In this document: one piece after another, positions 32,814-41,839 of the stretch
Layout: every line of letters starts with the position of its first letter
How positions within the stretch are numbered: the first letter of the stretch is position 1
DNA from: Terribacillus saccharophilus
Lineage (GTDB): Bacteria; Bacillota; Bacilli; Bacillales; Amphibacillaceae
DNA length: 64,000 bases
Assembly (NCBI GenBank): GCA_900110015.1
Contig: FOCD01000006.1
Span: forward strand, 1 to 64,000
Direction: 5' to 3'
Notes under the pieces: model-generated
Told to the model about the DNA's origin: nothing
What the model saw: the letters and a program-made list of their open reading frames with translations, nothing else
Databases searched by the model: none
Position numbers and translations under genes: made by a program

Positions 32814-34685
32814 TTATAAATCTAACGATTCTTCTTTTACTTTCGGCTTTTTGGCAGCCACAATTTCTGCTGGTGCCTCTTTTGCCTGATTCGACTGTTG
32901 AACGCCTCCGAGTTCGTTCCGAATGGCGTCATATACGTCTGGATTTGTTGACCTCAACACTTTGATGAAAGTTTTTAAACCCTCATTTTGTTTTGTTAGA
33001 TCATGAGCATCCAGTTGTTTGTTCTGTACAGGCTTCTCAGGAGCTTCTTTTCTATCAGTAAGAAGTAATTCCATTTTCTTCGGCTCCGGTGCTTCCTGTA
33101 CCTTTTCCTGTGCTGGTGGAGTCGGACGAAGTTCCTTCAGGTTGAAGGTATCCACCTCATTGACACCACTTACGCTGTTCTTTTGATCCAAGAAGTGAAA
33201 TGCCAAGTTGCCTTCCCCCGTCTTCAAGTCCACTTTGACTTCATGGAAGTTAGTGGAGCTTTCTTTCGGGAATAACCTCATTGTAAGTACATTTCCCTTC
33301 ACTTTTACGCTTTCCTTGTCGGTGTACAGGTTAGCGTGATCTGGCTTCAACTTTTCGATATAAGGCTTGAGTATGTCGGTGGCTTCCTTCTCTGTCATCG
33401 CAGGTTCCACTATCTCCAATTGCTCCTGTGCTTTCTCTGGTGCCTCTTGTGCTACGACTAGTTCTGTTTTTTCAAGTTCACCAAGCATCTTTGTTGCTTC
33501 CACTTGTTGCACCTGTCGGGCTTCACGTACCTCATGCAGGTTGAAGCTTTCCAGGTAATCCTTTTCACTTCGATGTTCTCCCTGATATTCGAACTCCAAT
33601 CGACTCTCACCTGAATTCAAATCGACTGTCGCTATGTGCTGACCTGAACCTTGTTGTGGACGGAACTTCATGGTCAACTTATCGTCTCGAAGGGAAAGGC
33701 TTTCCTCCCCACCAATCTCGCTACGAAGATCCTTGTGATTATCCATATATGACTTTACTAATGATTCAGCTTCACGCTTTGAGAAGGTAGTAGTTTTTTC
33801 TTCAACTGATACCGGAGCCTTACCAAGAGCCTTTTCTTTGTCGATAATCCGATATCGCACATCTAAGCTATCCGTGACATGCTTGAGCTTATTGTTCACG
33901 TTTTGAACACGTGATGCGATGGCATTATGAACGTCGATTTTCACGCCAAGCACTTTGTTCTCAATGCCTGTCTTCACGTCATTCACTTTGTTTTGGATAC
34001 TGGTACGTGCTTGGTCTTTCATACCGACAAACAATTGCTTCAGACTGTCTTTCAGATCGGCAAAGATCCGTGTTACTTTATCTTTCAGTTTTACCTCTAA
34101 TAGAGGAAGTTCTTTGGCAGACGCTTGTGATACTCTATCTGAGAAGTCATCCAGAAGCTTGGATACCTTATCGAAATGTAAGTTCAGTAAAGCCGTTACT
34201 TCAGCTCTGCTGACAAAGCTTTCATCCTGGTTGCCAAGCATGTCTTGGACTTCTTTCATTTCCTGCTTGATGGTGGCAGCTATCGGATGTTCAGGCCTGT
34301 ATTCCCTGGATGAAAGAATGTTTTCATTCTCCTTCATTGCCAGTTCCTTTTGTTGATTGTAGTAGTCTGACGCTTTGGCATAATCAATGTCAAAATCGTC
34401 TTTTGCATCCAACAATAGTTCGGCTGCACTGAATGGCGGGTTGTCTTCTCTATCGAGGTAAGTCAGATATGTCTTACCTGTAAAGCTAATGTCACCATCT
34501 TTGTCGATTTGATTGTGCTTGCCATTGGGTGTAACAATCCCGGATGAATAATGGTTAGTATCACCTTCAAAGGCTTTGTCACCCGACTGGATCAGTTCAC
34601 GTGCTGCAAGTTGCTGGTATTTGATATTCTCCATACCCTTCATGAAGTTCTCCATTGAAGGAATATCATAAAGCTTCTTCGCCAT
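32814..34685 (-). CDS. Large cytosolic transfer protein with duplicated C-terminal domain
   Basis: 623 residues from ATG 34685 (AGGAGGGTGAGA just upstream). It has no membrane segment. The N-terminal part (1-130) and a long helical region (about 140-290, amphipathic with KLKDKVTRI and NKVNDVKTG repeats) are followed by two related domains: FSKREAESLVKSYMDN to SFNLHEVREA (about 310-395) and MTEKEATDILKPYIEK to TFNLKELRP (about 440-525). Each has helix, KLTMKF or VLTMRL, a VDL-SGE or VDLKTGEG strand, and a closing FNL-E. I do not recognise the family. A relaxosome- or VirD4-interacting scaffold is plausible. Confidence 0.7.
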   Translation of the reverse strand: MAKKLYDIPSMENFMKGMENIKYQQLAARELIQSGDKAFEGDTNHYSSGIVTPNGKHNQIDKDGDISFTGKTYLTYLDREDNPPFSAAELLLDAKDDFDIDYAKASDYYNQQKELAMKENENILSSREYRPEHPIAATIKQEMKEVQDMLGNQDESFVSRAEVTALLNLHFDKVSKLLDDFSDRVSQASAKELPLLEVKLKDKVTRIFADLKDSLKQLFVGMKDQARTSIQNKVNDVKTGIENKVLGVKIDVHNAIASRVQNVNNKLKHVTDSLDVRYRIIDKEKALGKAPVSVEEKTTTFSKREAESLVKSYMDNHKDLRSEIGGEESLSLRDDKLTMKFRPQQGSGQHIATVDLNSGESRLEFEYQGEHRSEKDYLESFNLHEVREARQVQQVEATKMLGELEKTELVVAQEAPEKAQEQLEIVEPAMTEKEATDILKPYIEKLKPDHANLYTDKESVKVKGNVLTMRLFPKESSTNFHEVKVDLKTGEGNLAFHFLDQKNSVSGVNEVDTFNLKELRPTPPAQEKVQEAPEPKKMELLLTDRKEAPEKPVQNKQLDAHDLTKQNEGLKTFIKVLRSTNPDVYDAIRNELGGVQQSNQAKEAPAEIVAAKKPKVKEESLDL

Positions 34686-34702
34686 TCTCACCCTCCTCAA
34701 AC

Positions 34703-34730
34703 TAAAAAGGACACCGATTAGATGTCCTTG
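34703..34730 (-). terminator. Terminator downstream of the pilin-like pair
   Basis: The minus strand folds AAGGACA with TGTCCTT around 9 nt, then TTTAG. It lies between the twin peptides and the 623-residue gene, so the peptides would be made in excess. Confidence 0.75.
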
Positions 34731-34755
34731 CCAGTAGTGCTATTTTCAAAGTTTA

Positions 34756-34911
34756 TTACTTACCAATAGTAGCGATTTTGTTGTTCATCACGTCAATTAG
34801 GGATTGGAATACTTCCGGCAAGGCTATGTACAACAAAGAACCGATTGCCACACCAATAATCAAGGAGTAAATCCCATTAATACTACGGTCGGAGTTAGCT
34901 TCAAAGCTCAT
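34756..34911 (-). CDS. Pilin-like peptide, copy 2
   Basis: 51 residues from ATG 34911, with AAGGAGGTGAG 6 nt upstream. A short polar start (MSFEANSDRSINGIY) leads into one long hydrophobic helix (about 15-32) and an amphipathic end (QSLIDVMNNKIATIGK). It is almost identical to the next gene upstream, so the pair is a recent tandem duplication. Its size and plan fit a small Flp-like pilin beside TadABC homologues. A canonical Flp cleavage motif (G/A before xxxxEY) is not obvious. Confidence 0.75.
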   Translation of the reverse strand: MSFEANSDRSINGIYSLIIGVAIGSLLYIALPEVFQSLIDVMNNKIATIGK

Positions 34912-34943
34912 CTTCTCACCTCCTTATCGAGATAGTAAATAGA

Positions 34944-35099
34944 TTACTTACCGATGGAATCGATCTTCGTGTTCATAACATCAATTAAGGATTGGAATAC
35001 TTCCGGCAAGGCTACATACAACAAAGAACCAATTGCCACACCAATGATTAGGGAGTAAATCCCGTTAATACTACGGTCGGAGTTAGCTTCGAAACTCAT
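34944..35099 (-). CDS. Pilin-like peptide, copy 1
   Basis: 51 residues from ATG 35099 with AAGGAGGTGAG upstream. It differs from its neighbour mainly by Ile to Val in the helix and NTKIDSIGK at the end. It is encoded between the TadE-like genes and the second copy. Near-identity of coding, spacer and ribosome-site DNA points to gene dosage for an abundant structural subunit. No prepilin peptidase gene is visible in the window. Confidence 0.75.
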   Translation of the reverse strand: MSFEANSDRSINGIYSLIIGVAIGSLLYVALPEVFQSLIDVMNTKIDSIGK

Positions 35100-35173
35100 A
35101 ATCTCTCACCTCCTTGAAATGAAATATCTATAGAAGGAAAATGATGCCTAAAGCTCACACCATCTTCTGCATC

Positions 35174-35311
35174 TTATCTTGTAATAGCTCTATAGCTAGT
35201 AATGACTACATCCTTCACAGCATCCATGTAATTGAAGGAAATAGCCAGCACAGAAGCCATAATTGCTACACCGAATATAAACAACATGTTTTTCGTGCCA
35301 CTGCTCACCAT
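35174..35311 (-). CDS. Small single-helix pilus-associated peptide
   Basis: 45 residues from ATG 35311; a GTG at 35308 fits the GAGGTG site slightly better. After MVSSGTKN there is one hydrophobic segment (MLFIFGVAIMASVLAISF) and a short tail. It overlaps or abuts the TadE-like gene and precedes the twin pilin-like genes, so it probably belongs to the same pilus as a minor pilin. The family is not recognised. Confidence 0.6.
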   Translation of the reverse strand: MVSSGTKNMLFIFGVAIMASVLAISFNYMDAVKDVVITSYRAITR

Positions 35312-35312
35312 A

Positions 35313-35678
35313 TCACCTCACTAAGCTCGTCGTGGTTCCCTGCTTGAGTGTTAGTTGATTCGGTAAGTCCATAAAGTAGACTTTCACAGTACCTTGAATC
35401 TCGTAATCAATTGGTGTGCCGTATGGCTGTTGACCAGTGCTGGATAAGCCCGTGACATTGTATCTGCCCTCGTAATATTTATCCGAGTAGGCTTCTATGT
35501 TCGATGCTGCCTCTTCTGTGAAACCACCGTTTTTCTCTATCTGACCATCCACGTAATTCTTGAAATCTACCGTTTGGACATTCTGTATTCCAAAAAGGAA
35601 GAACCCCAGGAGAAAGAAGATGACCAGCATAAAAATGATCTGAAGCGTAAACGCTCCGGAAGCGTCTTCTACGTGCAT
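35313..35678 (-). CDS. TadE-like minor pilin
   Basis: 121 residues. After a polar start with GAFTLQIIF (resembling the GAxxxE-type N-terminus of pseudopilins, with Gln in place of Glu) comes a hydrophobic helix (about 12-30) and an extracytoplasmic part of about 90 residues with YYEGRYNVTG. The location next to the TadC homologue supports a TadE/TadF role, an initiator or minor subunit of the pilus. The ribosome site is GGGGG before ATG 35678. Confidence 0.6.
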   Translation of the reverse strand: MHVEDASGAFTLQIIFMLVIFFLLGFFLFGIQNVQTVDFKNYVDGQIEKNGGFTEEAASNIEAYSDKYYEGRYNVTGLSSTGQQPYGTPIDYEIQGTVKVYFMDLPNQLTLKQGTTTSLVR

Positions 35679-35694
35679 CGTAATTCCCCCCTTT

Positions 35695-36450
35695 TTACAG
35701 TAGACTCATATTATTGGTGAACACATACACGACAACGCCAATCATAAACCCAAACATTGGAATGATGTTGAGCATCGTCAGTTTTGTCGGGAAGTAGTAG
35801 AAATCCCTTTCCTTCTTCTGACGAATCTCGTGGATGCCTCGAATCATTTCATTTCTGGCTTTCTCACTCAACTCATCAATTACCGAGTTGTCATGCGTAT
35901 GATTCTTAAAGTTGTATAAAGCCGTCATGAAGGTCAATGCCGAGTCCGTTCCCCCTGCTGCATTGTTCGCAAACGTTAGGAATGGCCTGACGGATTCGGG
36001 ATCTTCTGTTATCTCGATGATTAATCGCTGTAAGTTTCTCCTGAACTCGCCTTCTTCCAAACGGGAAAGAATCTTCTTGAATACCACAAACATCGAGTCG
36101 CTTTTCCCATCGCCTGTGAGGTAACTCACGACTAGCCTTTGGAAACTGAACCAAGATATTTGCTTATCATATAAAAGGTCTTGGTATTCTTTCTTTTCCT
36201 TCGTATAGGCGCTTCTCCACTGTAAAACAAAGAAGATAGTTGCCAGGAAAGCCAACCAAGGACTAATGAAAATGGCTGGTATAACGGCTGCTAGGGAAGC
36301 TATTAGGGCATTCCGGAATCGTTTCTTCTGAAAGACTTGAAACTCATATTCGCCATACCCTGACTTCTCTACCATTTCAAACAAATCGGGCTCAGCTACT
36401 AAGTGCCAAAACCCTTTCTTTTCGGATTTTATCTCGACTACCTCTTCCAT
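35695..36450 (-). CDS. TadC-like pilus platform protein
   Basis: 251 residues with two closely spaced N-terminal hydrophobic segments (LIASLAAVIPAIFISPWLAF region, about 50-80), a cytosolic domain with EEGEFRRNLQRLIIEI, and a C-terminal helix (MLNIIPMFGFMIGVVVYVF). This T2SS-F/TadC-like layout accompanies a TadB homologue, overlapping it by 13 nt, and a TadA ATPase. The pair forms the membrane platform on which pilin is assembled. Confidence 0.72.
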   Translation of the reverse strand: MEEVVEIKSEKKGFWHLVAEPDLFEMVEKSGYGEYEFQVFQKKRFRNALIASLAAVIPAIFISPWLAFLATIFFVLQWRSAYTKEKKEYQDLLYDKQISWFSFQRLVVSYLTGDGKSDSMFVVFKKILSRLEEGEFRRNLQRLIIEITEDPESVRPFLTFANNAAGGTDSALTFMTALYNFKNHTHDNSVIDELSEKARNEMIRGIHEIRQKKERDFYYFPTKLTMLNIIPMFGFMIGVVVYVFTNNMSLL

Positions 36451-37268
36451 ATTTTCACCTCCATCACTTCATCATCTACCAGCTTCTTCCGGAAGGAATG
36501 GAAATACACAAACGATAGTATAAGGAGAATGATGGAACTAGCCCATCCTATCGGGTTGTGCCCGTAATACAGAAGATATCCATCGAAACCGAAGGCAAAA
36601 GTCAGAATCGCAATGATGCCAACGGTATATCCGACTGTGATTTTGTATTGTCTGACGGCTCCTTGTTTGTTGTTCATGAAGATGCTCGTCTGTTCCATCA
36701 CGTCATTATGCCAAGATTTCAAATCTTTCAATTTCTTGATGTCTGTTCGTCCCTCTAAACTTGCTGTAATCAGGTTGTCCAGGAATAAACTGAAGACAAA
36801 ATCTCGTTTGTACTTGGTTGCCATCCGGTCGAATGCAGCCTGTACCTTAGATGGCGTGGCATCCATCAATTCGACGATTAGATAATCCAAGTCACGCTTG
36901 AACTCTCCGTCTGCCACGATGTCTTGTGCACACCATTTCAGTGCCGAAACAACCGTTTCATTCGGATTGGTTAACAGCTGCGTCATGTTGTTCACGAAAC
37001 GATTTCGCTGTATTCTGGCTCGTTGGTGATACACCCGTTGGACGTTGTGCTTCATTAGGACAATATAGCCGTAAGCGAGTCCGACCAATCCCCCTATGAT
37101 GGCAAGCCACCAATAATAAAAGAGAATCATGACCCCAACAAAACCAACCATAAAAGGAACAACTAGGGCTATGAAGATGTCTTTCTTTAATAGTGGATCT
37201 CCATAAGCTGATTTGTAGGCGTTCATCTGGTCAATCGTCATGATGGTTTGTTTTCCTAAACCTAACAC
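36438..37268 (-). CDS. TadB-like pilus platform protein
   Basis: 276 residues: two N-terminal membrane helices (about 28-50 and 52-70), a cytosolic helical domain with DLDYLIVELMDATPSKVQAA and EGRTDIKKLKDLKSWHN, and two C-terminal helices (YTVGIIAILTFAFGF, ASSIILLILSFVYFH). This is the TadB/GspF-like arrangement. It starts 4 nt after the TadA gene and overlaps TadC, so ATPase and both platform proteins are made as a unit. Confidence 0.78.
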   Translation of the reverse strand: MLGLGKQTIMTIDQMNAYKSAYGDPLLKKDIFIALVVPFMVGFVGVMILFYYWWLAIIGGLVGLAYGYIVLMKHNVQRVYHQRARIQRNRFVNNMTQLLTNPNETVVSALKWCAQDIVADGEFKRDLDYLIVELMDATPSKVQAAFDRMATKYKRDFVFSLFLDNLITASLEGRTDIKKLKDLKSWHNDVMEQTSIFMNNKQGAVRQYKITVGYTVGIIAILTFAFGFDGYLLYYGHNPIGWASSIILLILSFVYFHSFRKKLVDDEVMEVKIWKR

Positions 37269-37272
37269 GTCG

Positions 37273-38466
37273 TCACCCCTTTAACCCTTGGTAATCCACG
37301 CCTACTTCTTTGACTCGTTCAAAGAACTTCTCGCTAAGTTCACCCGTCTGTATCTCAAATCCTTTTTTCGTTTTAAGCTGTTTAAATACGGTTGTTGCCG
37401 TATGGTCGCTCTGGAATTCGACTATCTCACTTAGGTAGCGCACACCATCCACTTTCTTGATATGGATACCAAAGTCCACGTAATTGTAGATGTCATCTAG
37501 GAACATGTTTTCGTCAATGCTATACCCCATCTTCGCCATACCAAGGAGTCGTTTCGGGATAGCCCTGGCATCAACTGCATGAAGCGTTGTGGTGAATTTA
37601 TGTCCCGTCAGTATTCCTTGTATCATCTGGTAGACTTCACGTCCCAAGACCTCTCCGACCATGATCCAGATTGGATGGCTTCGCAGGCCTGCATAGGCAA
37701 TGAGGTCTTCCACCGTTGTCGTACCGTTCGCAACCCAATAGAAAATATCCTTATCCGGGAAGTTCTCTTTCGCATATAAGTCCTTGTTTGTTTCAATCAA
37801 GGCGATACGTTCTTTGAAGGGAATGAAGCTCATCAAAAGCTTCTGGAATTCTGTTTTCCCGGTTCCCGTTTCCCCACAAATGAGAATATTGGAACGCGAT
37901 TTCACGGCAGCCTTCAAAAAGTCCAGCACATACTCTGGTGCGAAAGCGTCGAAGTTGTCTTCTGTCAGTGCCAACCCTGGACGGGAAACCCGGACAGCCA
38001 TTGTCGTACCGTTCACAGCGATTTCCGGGTGAACAGCGTTCAGTCGCAAGTGCGTTTTACTGGTGTTCAGGATAGGATCTTTTGCCGTCAGTTCCTTACC
38101 CGTTGTATTGGAGAACTTGGCGATGAGCTTATTGATATCCTCTTCTGACACACCATCCAAGGTGTACTTGTCTACTCCATTGCCTTCGACAATCAGTTTC
38201 TCACCATCGAATCCGATGTCGGTAATTCGCTTATCCTCTACCAGGTATTCGATGAAGCTTAGTCCAATCAGTTCCCGAAGGACATATTCCACTTGTTCCT
38301 CCGTCTTGAGTAAATCTCCGAATTCATCTTTGATGATTTTCCGGAACACTTCTTTCGCTTCACTGTTCCCAAAGGAATCCAAGTAAAGTTCTGCATGATT
38401 CTGTTTCAGTCTTGTCTGAATCAATTCAATCGTTTCCGGCTGAATCAGCACTACTTTCTCCTGCAT
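37273..38466 (-). CDS. TadA/CpaF-type (VirB11-like) secretion ATPase
   Basis: 397 residues. An N-terminal CpaF-like region (about 1-130, with TDIGFDGEKLIVEGNG) precedes Walker A CGETGTGKTEF near 198-208, an Asp box (LIETNKD), Walker B WIMVGEVLGREVY near 258-270 and the His box GHKFTTTLHAVDA. These are the signatures of type II/IV secretion and Tad pilus ATPases. With TadB and TadC directly downstream it should drive pilus assembly, though a VirB11 role for the channel cannot be excluded. Confidence 0.9.
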   Translation of the reverse strand: MQEKVVLIQPETIELIQTRLKQNHAELYLDSFGNSEAKEVFRKIIKDEFGDLLKTEEQVEYVLRELIGLSFIEYLVEDKRITDIGFDGEKLIVEGNGVDKYTLDGVSEEDINKLIAKFSNTTGKELTAKDPILNTSKTHLRLNAVHPEIAVNGTTMAVRVSRPGLALTEDNFDAFAPEYVLDFLKAAVKSRSNILICGETGTGKTEFQKLLMSFIPFKERIALIETNKDLYAKENFPDKDIFYWVANGTTTVEDLIAYAGLRSHPIWIMVGEVLGREVYQMIQGILTGHKFTTTLHAVDARAIPKRLLGMAKMGYSIDENMFLDDIYNYVDFGIHIKKVDGVRYLSEIVEFQSDHTATTVFKQLKTKKGFEIQTGELSEKFFERVKEVGVDYQGLKG

Positions 38467-38522
38467 AAAATCCCTCTTTTCATTGCACTACAAATCTTTG
38501 GACGTACATGTTTATTACATCC

Positions 38523-38900
38523 TTACTCTTGATTCAAATCTGATGCCCATGTCACTTCATGTGGGGAATCCTGGTCATCAATGATCTTGATTTTGACGGA
38601 CTTATAATCTTCTCCATCCTTTTGATACTGGAAGGAATAACTCTTCACATCAAAGCTGTCACTCAACTGTTCAAATTGGTCTTTAAAACGTTGTTCAAAG
38701 ACCGATTCCGTGATGACTGCATCCGATATATCAGTTCTACTGCTGTAGTCCATACTTTCTGTTAAGGACACTTGCGCTGCCTCTTTGATGAGCTTCGATA
38801 CATCATGATAACGATAGCTCTGGTAGGTATATGTGGCTGCTACACCAATGAACATGAAACCGATAATCAAGAGCGTTATCCATTTTGGGATATGCTGCAT
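38523..38900 (-). CDS. Bitopic protein, probable minor pilus component
   Basis: 125 residues: one membrane helix (about 7-27, ITLLIIGFMFIGVAATYTY), then an extracytoplasmic domain with LTESMDYSSRTDISDAVITE and a strand-rich end (DYKSVKIKIIDD). This resembles TadE/TadG-like or DUF5411-type pseudopilin proteins, which often have the SMDYSSR-like helix. It is encoded 56 nt before the TadA gene. Confidence 0.55.
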   Translation of the reverse strand: MQHIPKWITLLIIGFMFIGVAATYTYQSYRYHDVSKLIKEAAQVSLTESMDYSSRTDISDAVITESVFEQRFKDQFEQLSDSFDVKSYSFQYQKDGEDYKSVKIKIIDDQDSPHEVTWASDLNQE

Positions 38901-38919
38901 TCACTTTTCCTCCAATGGT

Positions 38920-39102
38920 TTATACAAATTTATAAGCAACCAACATCACTAGGAACACGCCAAGGATGACGCTGTATGAGTTATAGATGACTCTATCCTT
39001 CTTCGTTTTGGCACTTTTTACGCGAATGAAAATCGTTAATGCTAATAAAGCCAAGACAATTACGATAAAAGGGATAAAATACTGGTTAACTAGTTCAAAC
39101 AT
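38920..39102 (-). CDS. Small membrane protein (60 aa)
   Basis: Two hydrophobic helices (FIPFIVIVLALLALTIFI and YSVILGVFLVMLVAY) separated by a basic loop (RVKSAKTKKDR). It starts at ATG 39102 with GGAGG before it and lies between the large secreted protein and the pilus genes. Function unknown. Confidence 0.6.
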   Translation of the reverse strand: MFELVNQYFIPFIVIVLALLALTIFIRVKSAKTKKDRVIYNSYSVILGVFLVMLVAYKFV

Positions 39103-39120
39103 TTCTTTTTCCTCCCAACA

Positions 39121-39147
39121 AAAAAAGAGCCTTCAAGGGCTCTTTCT
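39121..39147 (-). terminator. Terminator after the large secreted protein gene
   Basis: The minus strand folds AAAGAGCC with GGCTCTTT around CTTGAA, followed by TTTTG. It is an internal stop point in the transfer operon. Confidence 0.8.
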
Positions 39148-39163
39148 CTGCATTCATTTTGTT

Positions 39164-41743
39164 TTAATTATTTTTGATCCATTCAATATCTTCTTTTGTG
39201 AATCGTTTATTACCATTGGGGAAAGGGTCTTCCTTGTTGACCGGAATCCATAAGATAGCATCTTTATCAATGGTCTTAGAATCCATTGTCGCAATCATTT
39301 GCGCGTATATGTTCCAGTTGTCGGAAAGCTCGACGGTCATCTTGTTGGCGCCCATTTTATTGGTTTTATACTGCACATCATAGTCGGTAATCTCAGCCCA
39401 GATTGGAGAGTAAAACTTGTCTCCACCCTCTTTTAGGTCATGTTCGATATCCGAATCACCAGCCTCGACTTCTTCATCCGTGAATAAGTCACCTGTCTGT
39501 CTTTCGACGTTCATATGAGGGAAAGCAAAGCTGTCTGTCCATTCCTTTTTGGAAGCAGTGGAACGATTATCCGTGCTTTTCACCAAAGGAGCTTCAAATA
39601 TACCGTCGGTAATTTCATAAGCCAGGCTAGGGTCAAGTAAGCCCTCTGGTGCGTAATAGTCGGCTGCACTATCATTTATGTTTGTCGCGAACTCCCAATC
39701 CTTACCCAAGTCATTTGTGTACTCAATCTGAAAGTCTGTTTCTACACCATAACCTGATTTTGAATCCAGCAACGGTGTTGCGCTGTACGTAAAGCGTTCC
39801 ACGTATTTCTTCATGTTGGTCGTCGGTGTGATTTCCGTCATGACGACGTAGGATTTAGAGCCAGTATGGTCGGCATCTTCTTCAACATCGAGTCTGATTG
39901 TCCCTTCATTGGCTGACCAGCCATCTAAAGCAAGTCTTGAGTATCCATCTTTGATATCAAAATCTGCTTCGTCATAGTCCAGGAATTTCACAGCATAACG
40001 ATCCTCGGTGTTGATCTTTAGCTTACTGGACGGCACTTTGAAATCAAATTGCTTCGGTAAGCTGTTAGCTGTATAGGATCTCTTCTCGATAAGATCACCA
40101 TTCAAATACAATCCAACGGCAATTTTCTTCTTACTCATGTCAGCCACACTGGATTTATAATTCAAGTCCTTGCTTAGATACACCCTGACAGGCATTCCCT
40201 CACTGGCCCTAGCTGTGTACACCTGAACCTTATCCAACTGCACCTTCGCAAGTGGCTTGTCGTAGTAGTAATTGACAGTGATGTTCTTCGTGCCGATAGT
40301 TCCGGACTCTGCATCGCCTGTTTTCTTCACGTAACGCATCGTGTAGCCATCTTGTTTGATAGTAGGATGACTTTCAGAATACTTGTCACCACGTAACTTG
40401 GTGTACTTCTTCGTATCCTTTACCTTCTCACCCGTACGATTATCGTAGTAATTTACAGTAACCGTACGTCTTAACTTGTAGTTGAAGACATGTGTGAGGT
40501 CTTTTGAAACAGTTCCCTCAAATGGCTTGTCTGTCATCCGTTCATATGTGTTATCGCCATCCTTGAAAGTAGCTGGTGGCGTGTATTTATACTTCGATCC
40601 AATCGTTTTGTCTTCGTTCACATGCTTGAAGACTTTCTTGGAATCCTTGTCCTTCCAGGTTACATCAATGTTCTTTTTACGTACTTCAAATTTTGCTTTG
40701 AAAGATGCTGTTTCATCTGGATCAGTGTAAATATCCATAAAACCTAGCACCTGAAATCCCCCACCTTGTGGTTTCGTAATTAAAGGTTGGAATAATTTCA
40801 TACTCCCTTTAATGTTACCGGTACTATAATTTACACCTACTTCTAAGCTAGCTTCTAAATGTATTTTTTCCCCACCATAGACCTTCATCGTTCCATTTGT
40901 AACTTTCTTCCCAGTGGTTTCATTTATGATAGTGACATCTTTTGGAACTTTAATACTTACTGAGTTTTCACTATAAGATTTAAAAGTAGTTGTTTGAGAT
41001 ACCTGCTTATTACCTTTTACACTAACTGATAGATTGGTATCTGAAAAAGCTACATTAGTATCTAAATCTTCCCCATTAACTACTAAGTCCCACAGTTTAT
41101 CGTACTTAGGTAGGCTTTTACCTGAACTACCTCCAGAATAAATTCTATCAAGAATTAGAGATGTTGTTACTAACCCCTCATCTCTATTTGTGAAGATATT
41201 TCCATCCCCACCCCAACCATAGTAAAGTGCTCTTTTAGCCCGTTCATTGTCATAAGGTGAAGGTTCATTGTAAGCTGTTCCCGTTGGTGGAGATTTCTTA
41301 GAATGTTGATAACAAAAGGCTTGAACTCCATTAACCCTAAAATCCCCTACTACTGAACCTTGATACGATACTGCACCCTTATACTCGATCTTAACGGCTG
41401 CTTTTACCTTTTGAGGTTTAATAAAAGAGATTAGCGATGATAGCATGTTCTTATCTTCATTTTTCAAGTCATCCTTGGTAAGTAACTCTTGACCCTCTTC
41501 TCCGTTCTCAAGTAGACCAGTTAAGGTTGCCTTAACTCTCTTATTACCGACTAACATATAAAGTACTTCACCATTAATTTCAAGATAACCATCTTTGTTC
41601 ACGCCAAAAGTTTCTATACCAGTTTCCTCTGCGCTTACAACACTTGAAGAGGTATAACCAAAGAACGGGAAATACTGTAATAGGCCAACCAGCAAAAGTA
41701 GACTTAGAACTAGTGAGACTTTCGGCAATAAATTCTTATGCAT
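39164..41743 (-). CDS. Large secreted protein with thioester-domain-like and MucBP-like regions
   Basis: 859 residues. Signal peptide 1-38 (VSA-EE). At about 130-210 lies a region like Gram-positive thioester domains: GVQAFCYQHSKKSPPTGTAY, RALYYGW and GLVTTSLILDRIY. The Cys is present but a Gln is not visible at the usual TQxA place. MucBP-like repeats follow (RRTVTVNYYDNRTGEKV and NITVNYYYDKPL near 430-500), then a long beta-rich region. There is no LPXTG motif or C-terminal anchor, so it may be released or held by a partner. pLS20 is known to use a surface adhesin for conjugation; this is a candidate equivalent. Confidence 0.7.
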   Translation of the reverse strand: MHKNLLPKVSLVLSLLLLVGLLQYFPFFGYTSSSVVSAEETGIETFGVNKDGYLEINGEVLYMLVGNKRVKATLTGLLENGEEGQELLTKDDLKNEDKNMLSSLISFIKPQKVKAAVKIEYKGAVSYQGSVVGDFRVNGVQAFCYQHSKKSPPTGTAYNEPSPYDNERAKRALYYGWGGDGNIFTNRDEGLVTTSLILDRIYSGGSSGKSLPKYDKLWDLVVNGEDLDTNVAFSDTNLSVSVKGNKQVSQTTTFKSYSENSVSIKVPKDVTIINETTGKKVTNGTMKVYGGEKIHLEASLEVGVNYSTGNIKGSMKLFQPLITKPQGGGFQVLGFMDIYTDPDETASFKAKFEVRKKNIDVTWKDKDSKKVFKHVNEDKTIGSKYKYTPPATFKDGDNTYERMTDKPFEGTVSKDLTHVFNYKLRRTVTVNYYDNRTGEKVKDTKKYTKLRGDKYSESHPTIKQDGYTMRYVKKTGDAESGTIGTKNITVNYYYDKPLAKVQLDKVQVYTARASEGMPVRVYLSKDLNYKSSVADMSKKKIAVGLYLNGDLIEKRSYTANSLPKQFDFKVPSSKLKINTEDRYAVKFLDYDEADFDIKDGYSRLALDGWSANEGTIRLDVEEDADHTGSKSYVVMTEITPTTNMKKYVERFTYSATPLLDSKSGYGVETDFQIEYTNDLGKDWEFATNINDSAADYYAPEGLLDPSLAYEITDGIFEAPLVKSTDNRSTASKKEWTDSFAFPHMNVERQTGDLFTDEEVEAGDSDIEHDLKEGGDKFYSPIWAEITDYDVQYKTNKMGANKMTVELSDNWNIYAQMIATMDSKTIDKDAILWIPVNKEDPFPNGNKRFTKEDIEWIKNN

Positions 41744-41782
41744 TACTTAATTAACACCACCCTTTACGTAGTTTTAAGATAA

Positions 41783-41827
41783 TGAAAAAGTCCATTGACG
41801 TTGAACTCAACATCAATGGACTTTCTA
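41783..41827 (-). terminator. Terminator after the Ser-rich protein gene
   Basis: The minus strand folds AAAGTCCATTGA with TCAATGGACTTT around 14 nt, followed by TTTC. It separates the first gene of the operon from the large secreted protein gene. Confidence 0.8.
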
Positions 41828-41839
41828 TTAGAAATCTAA

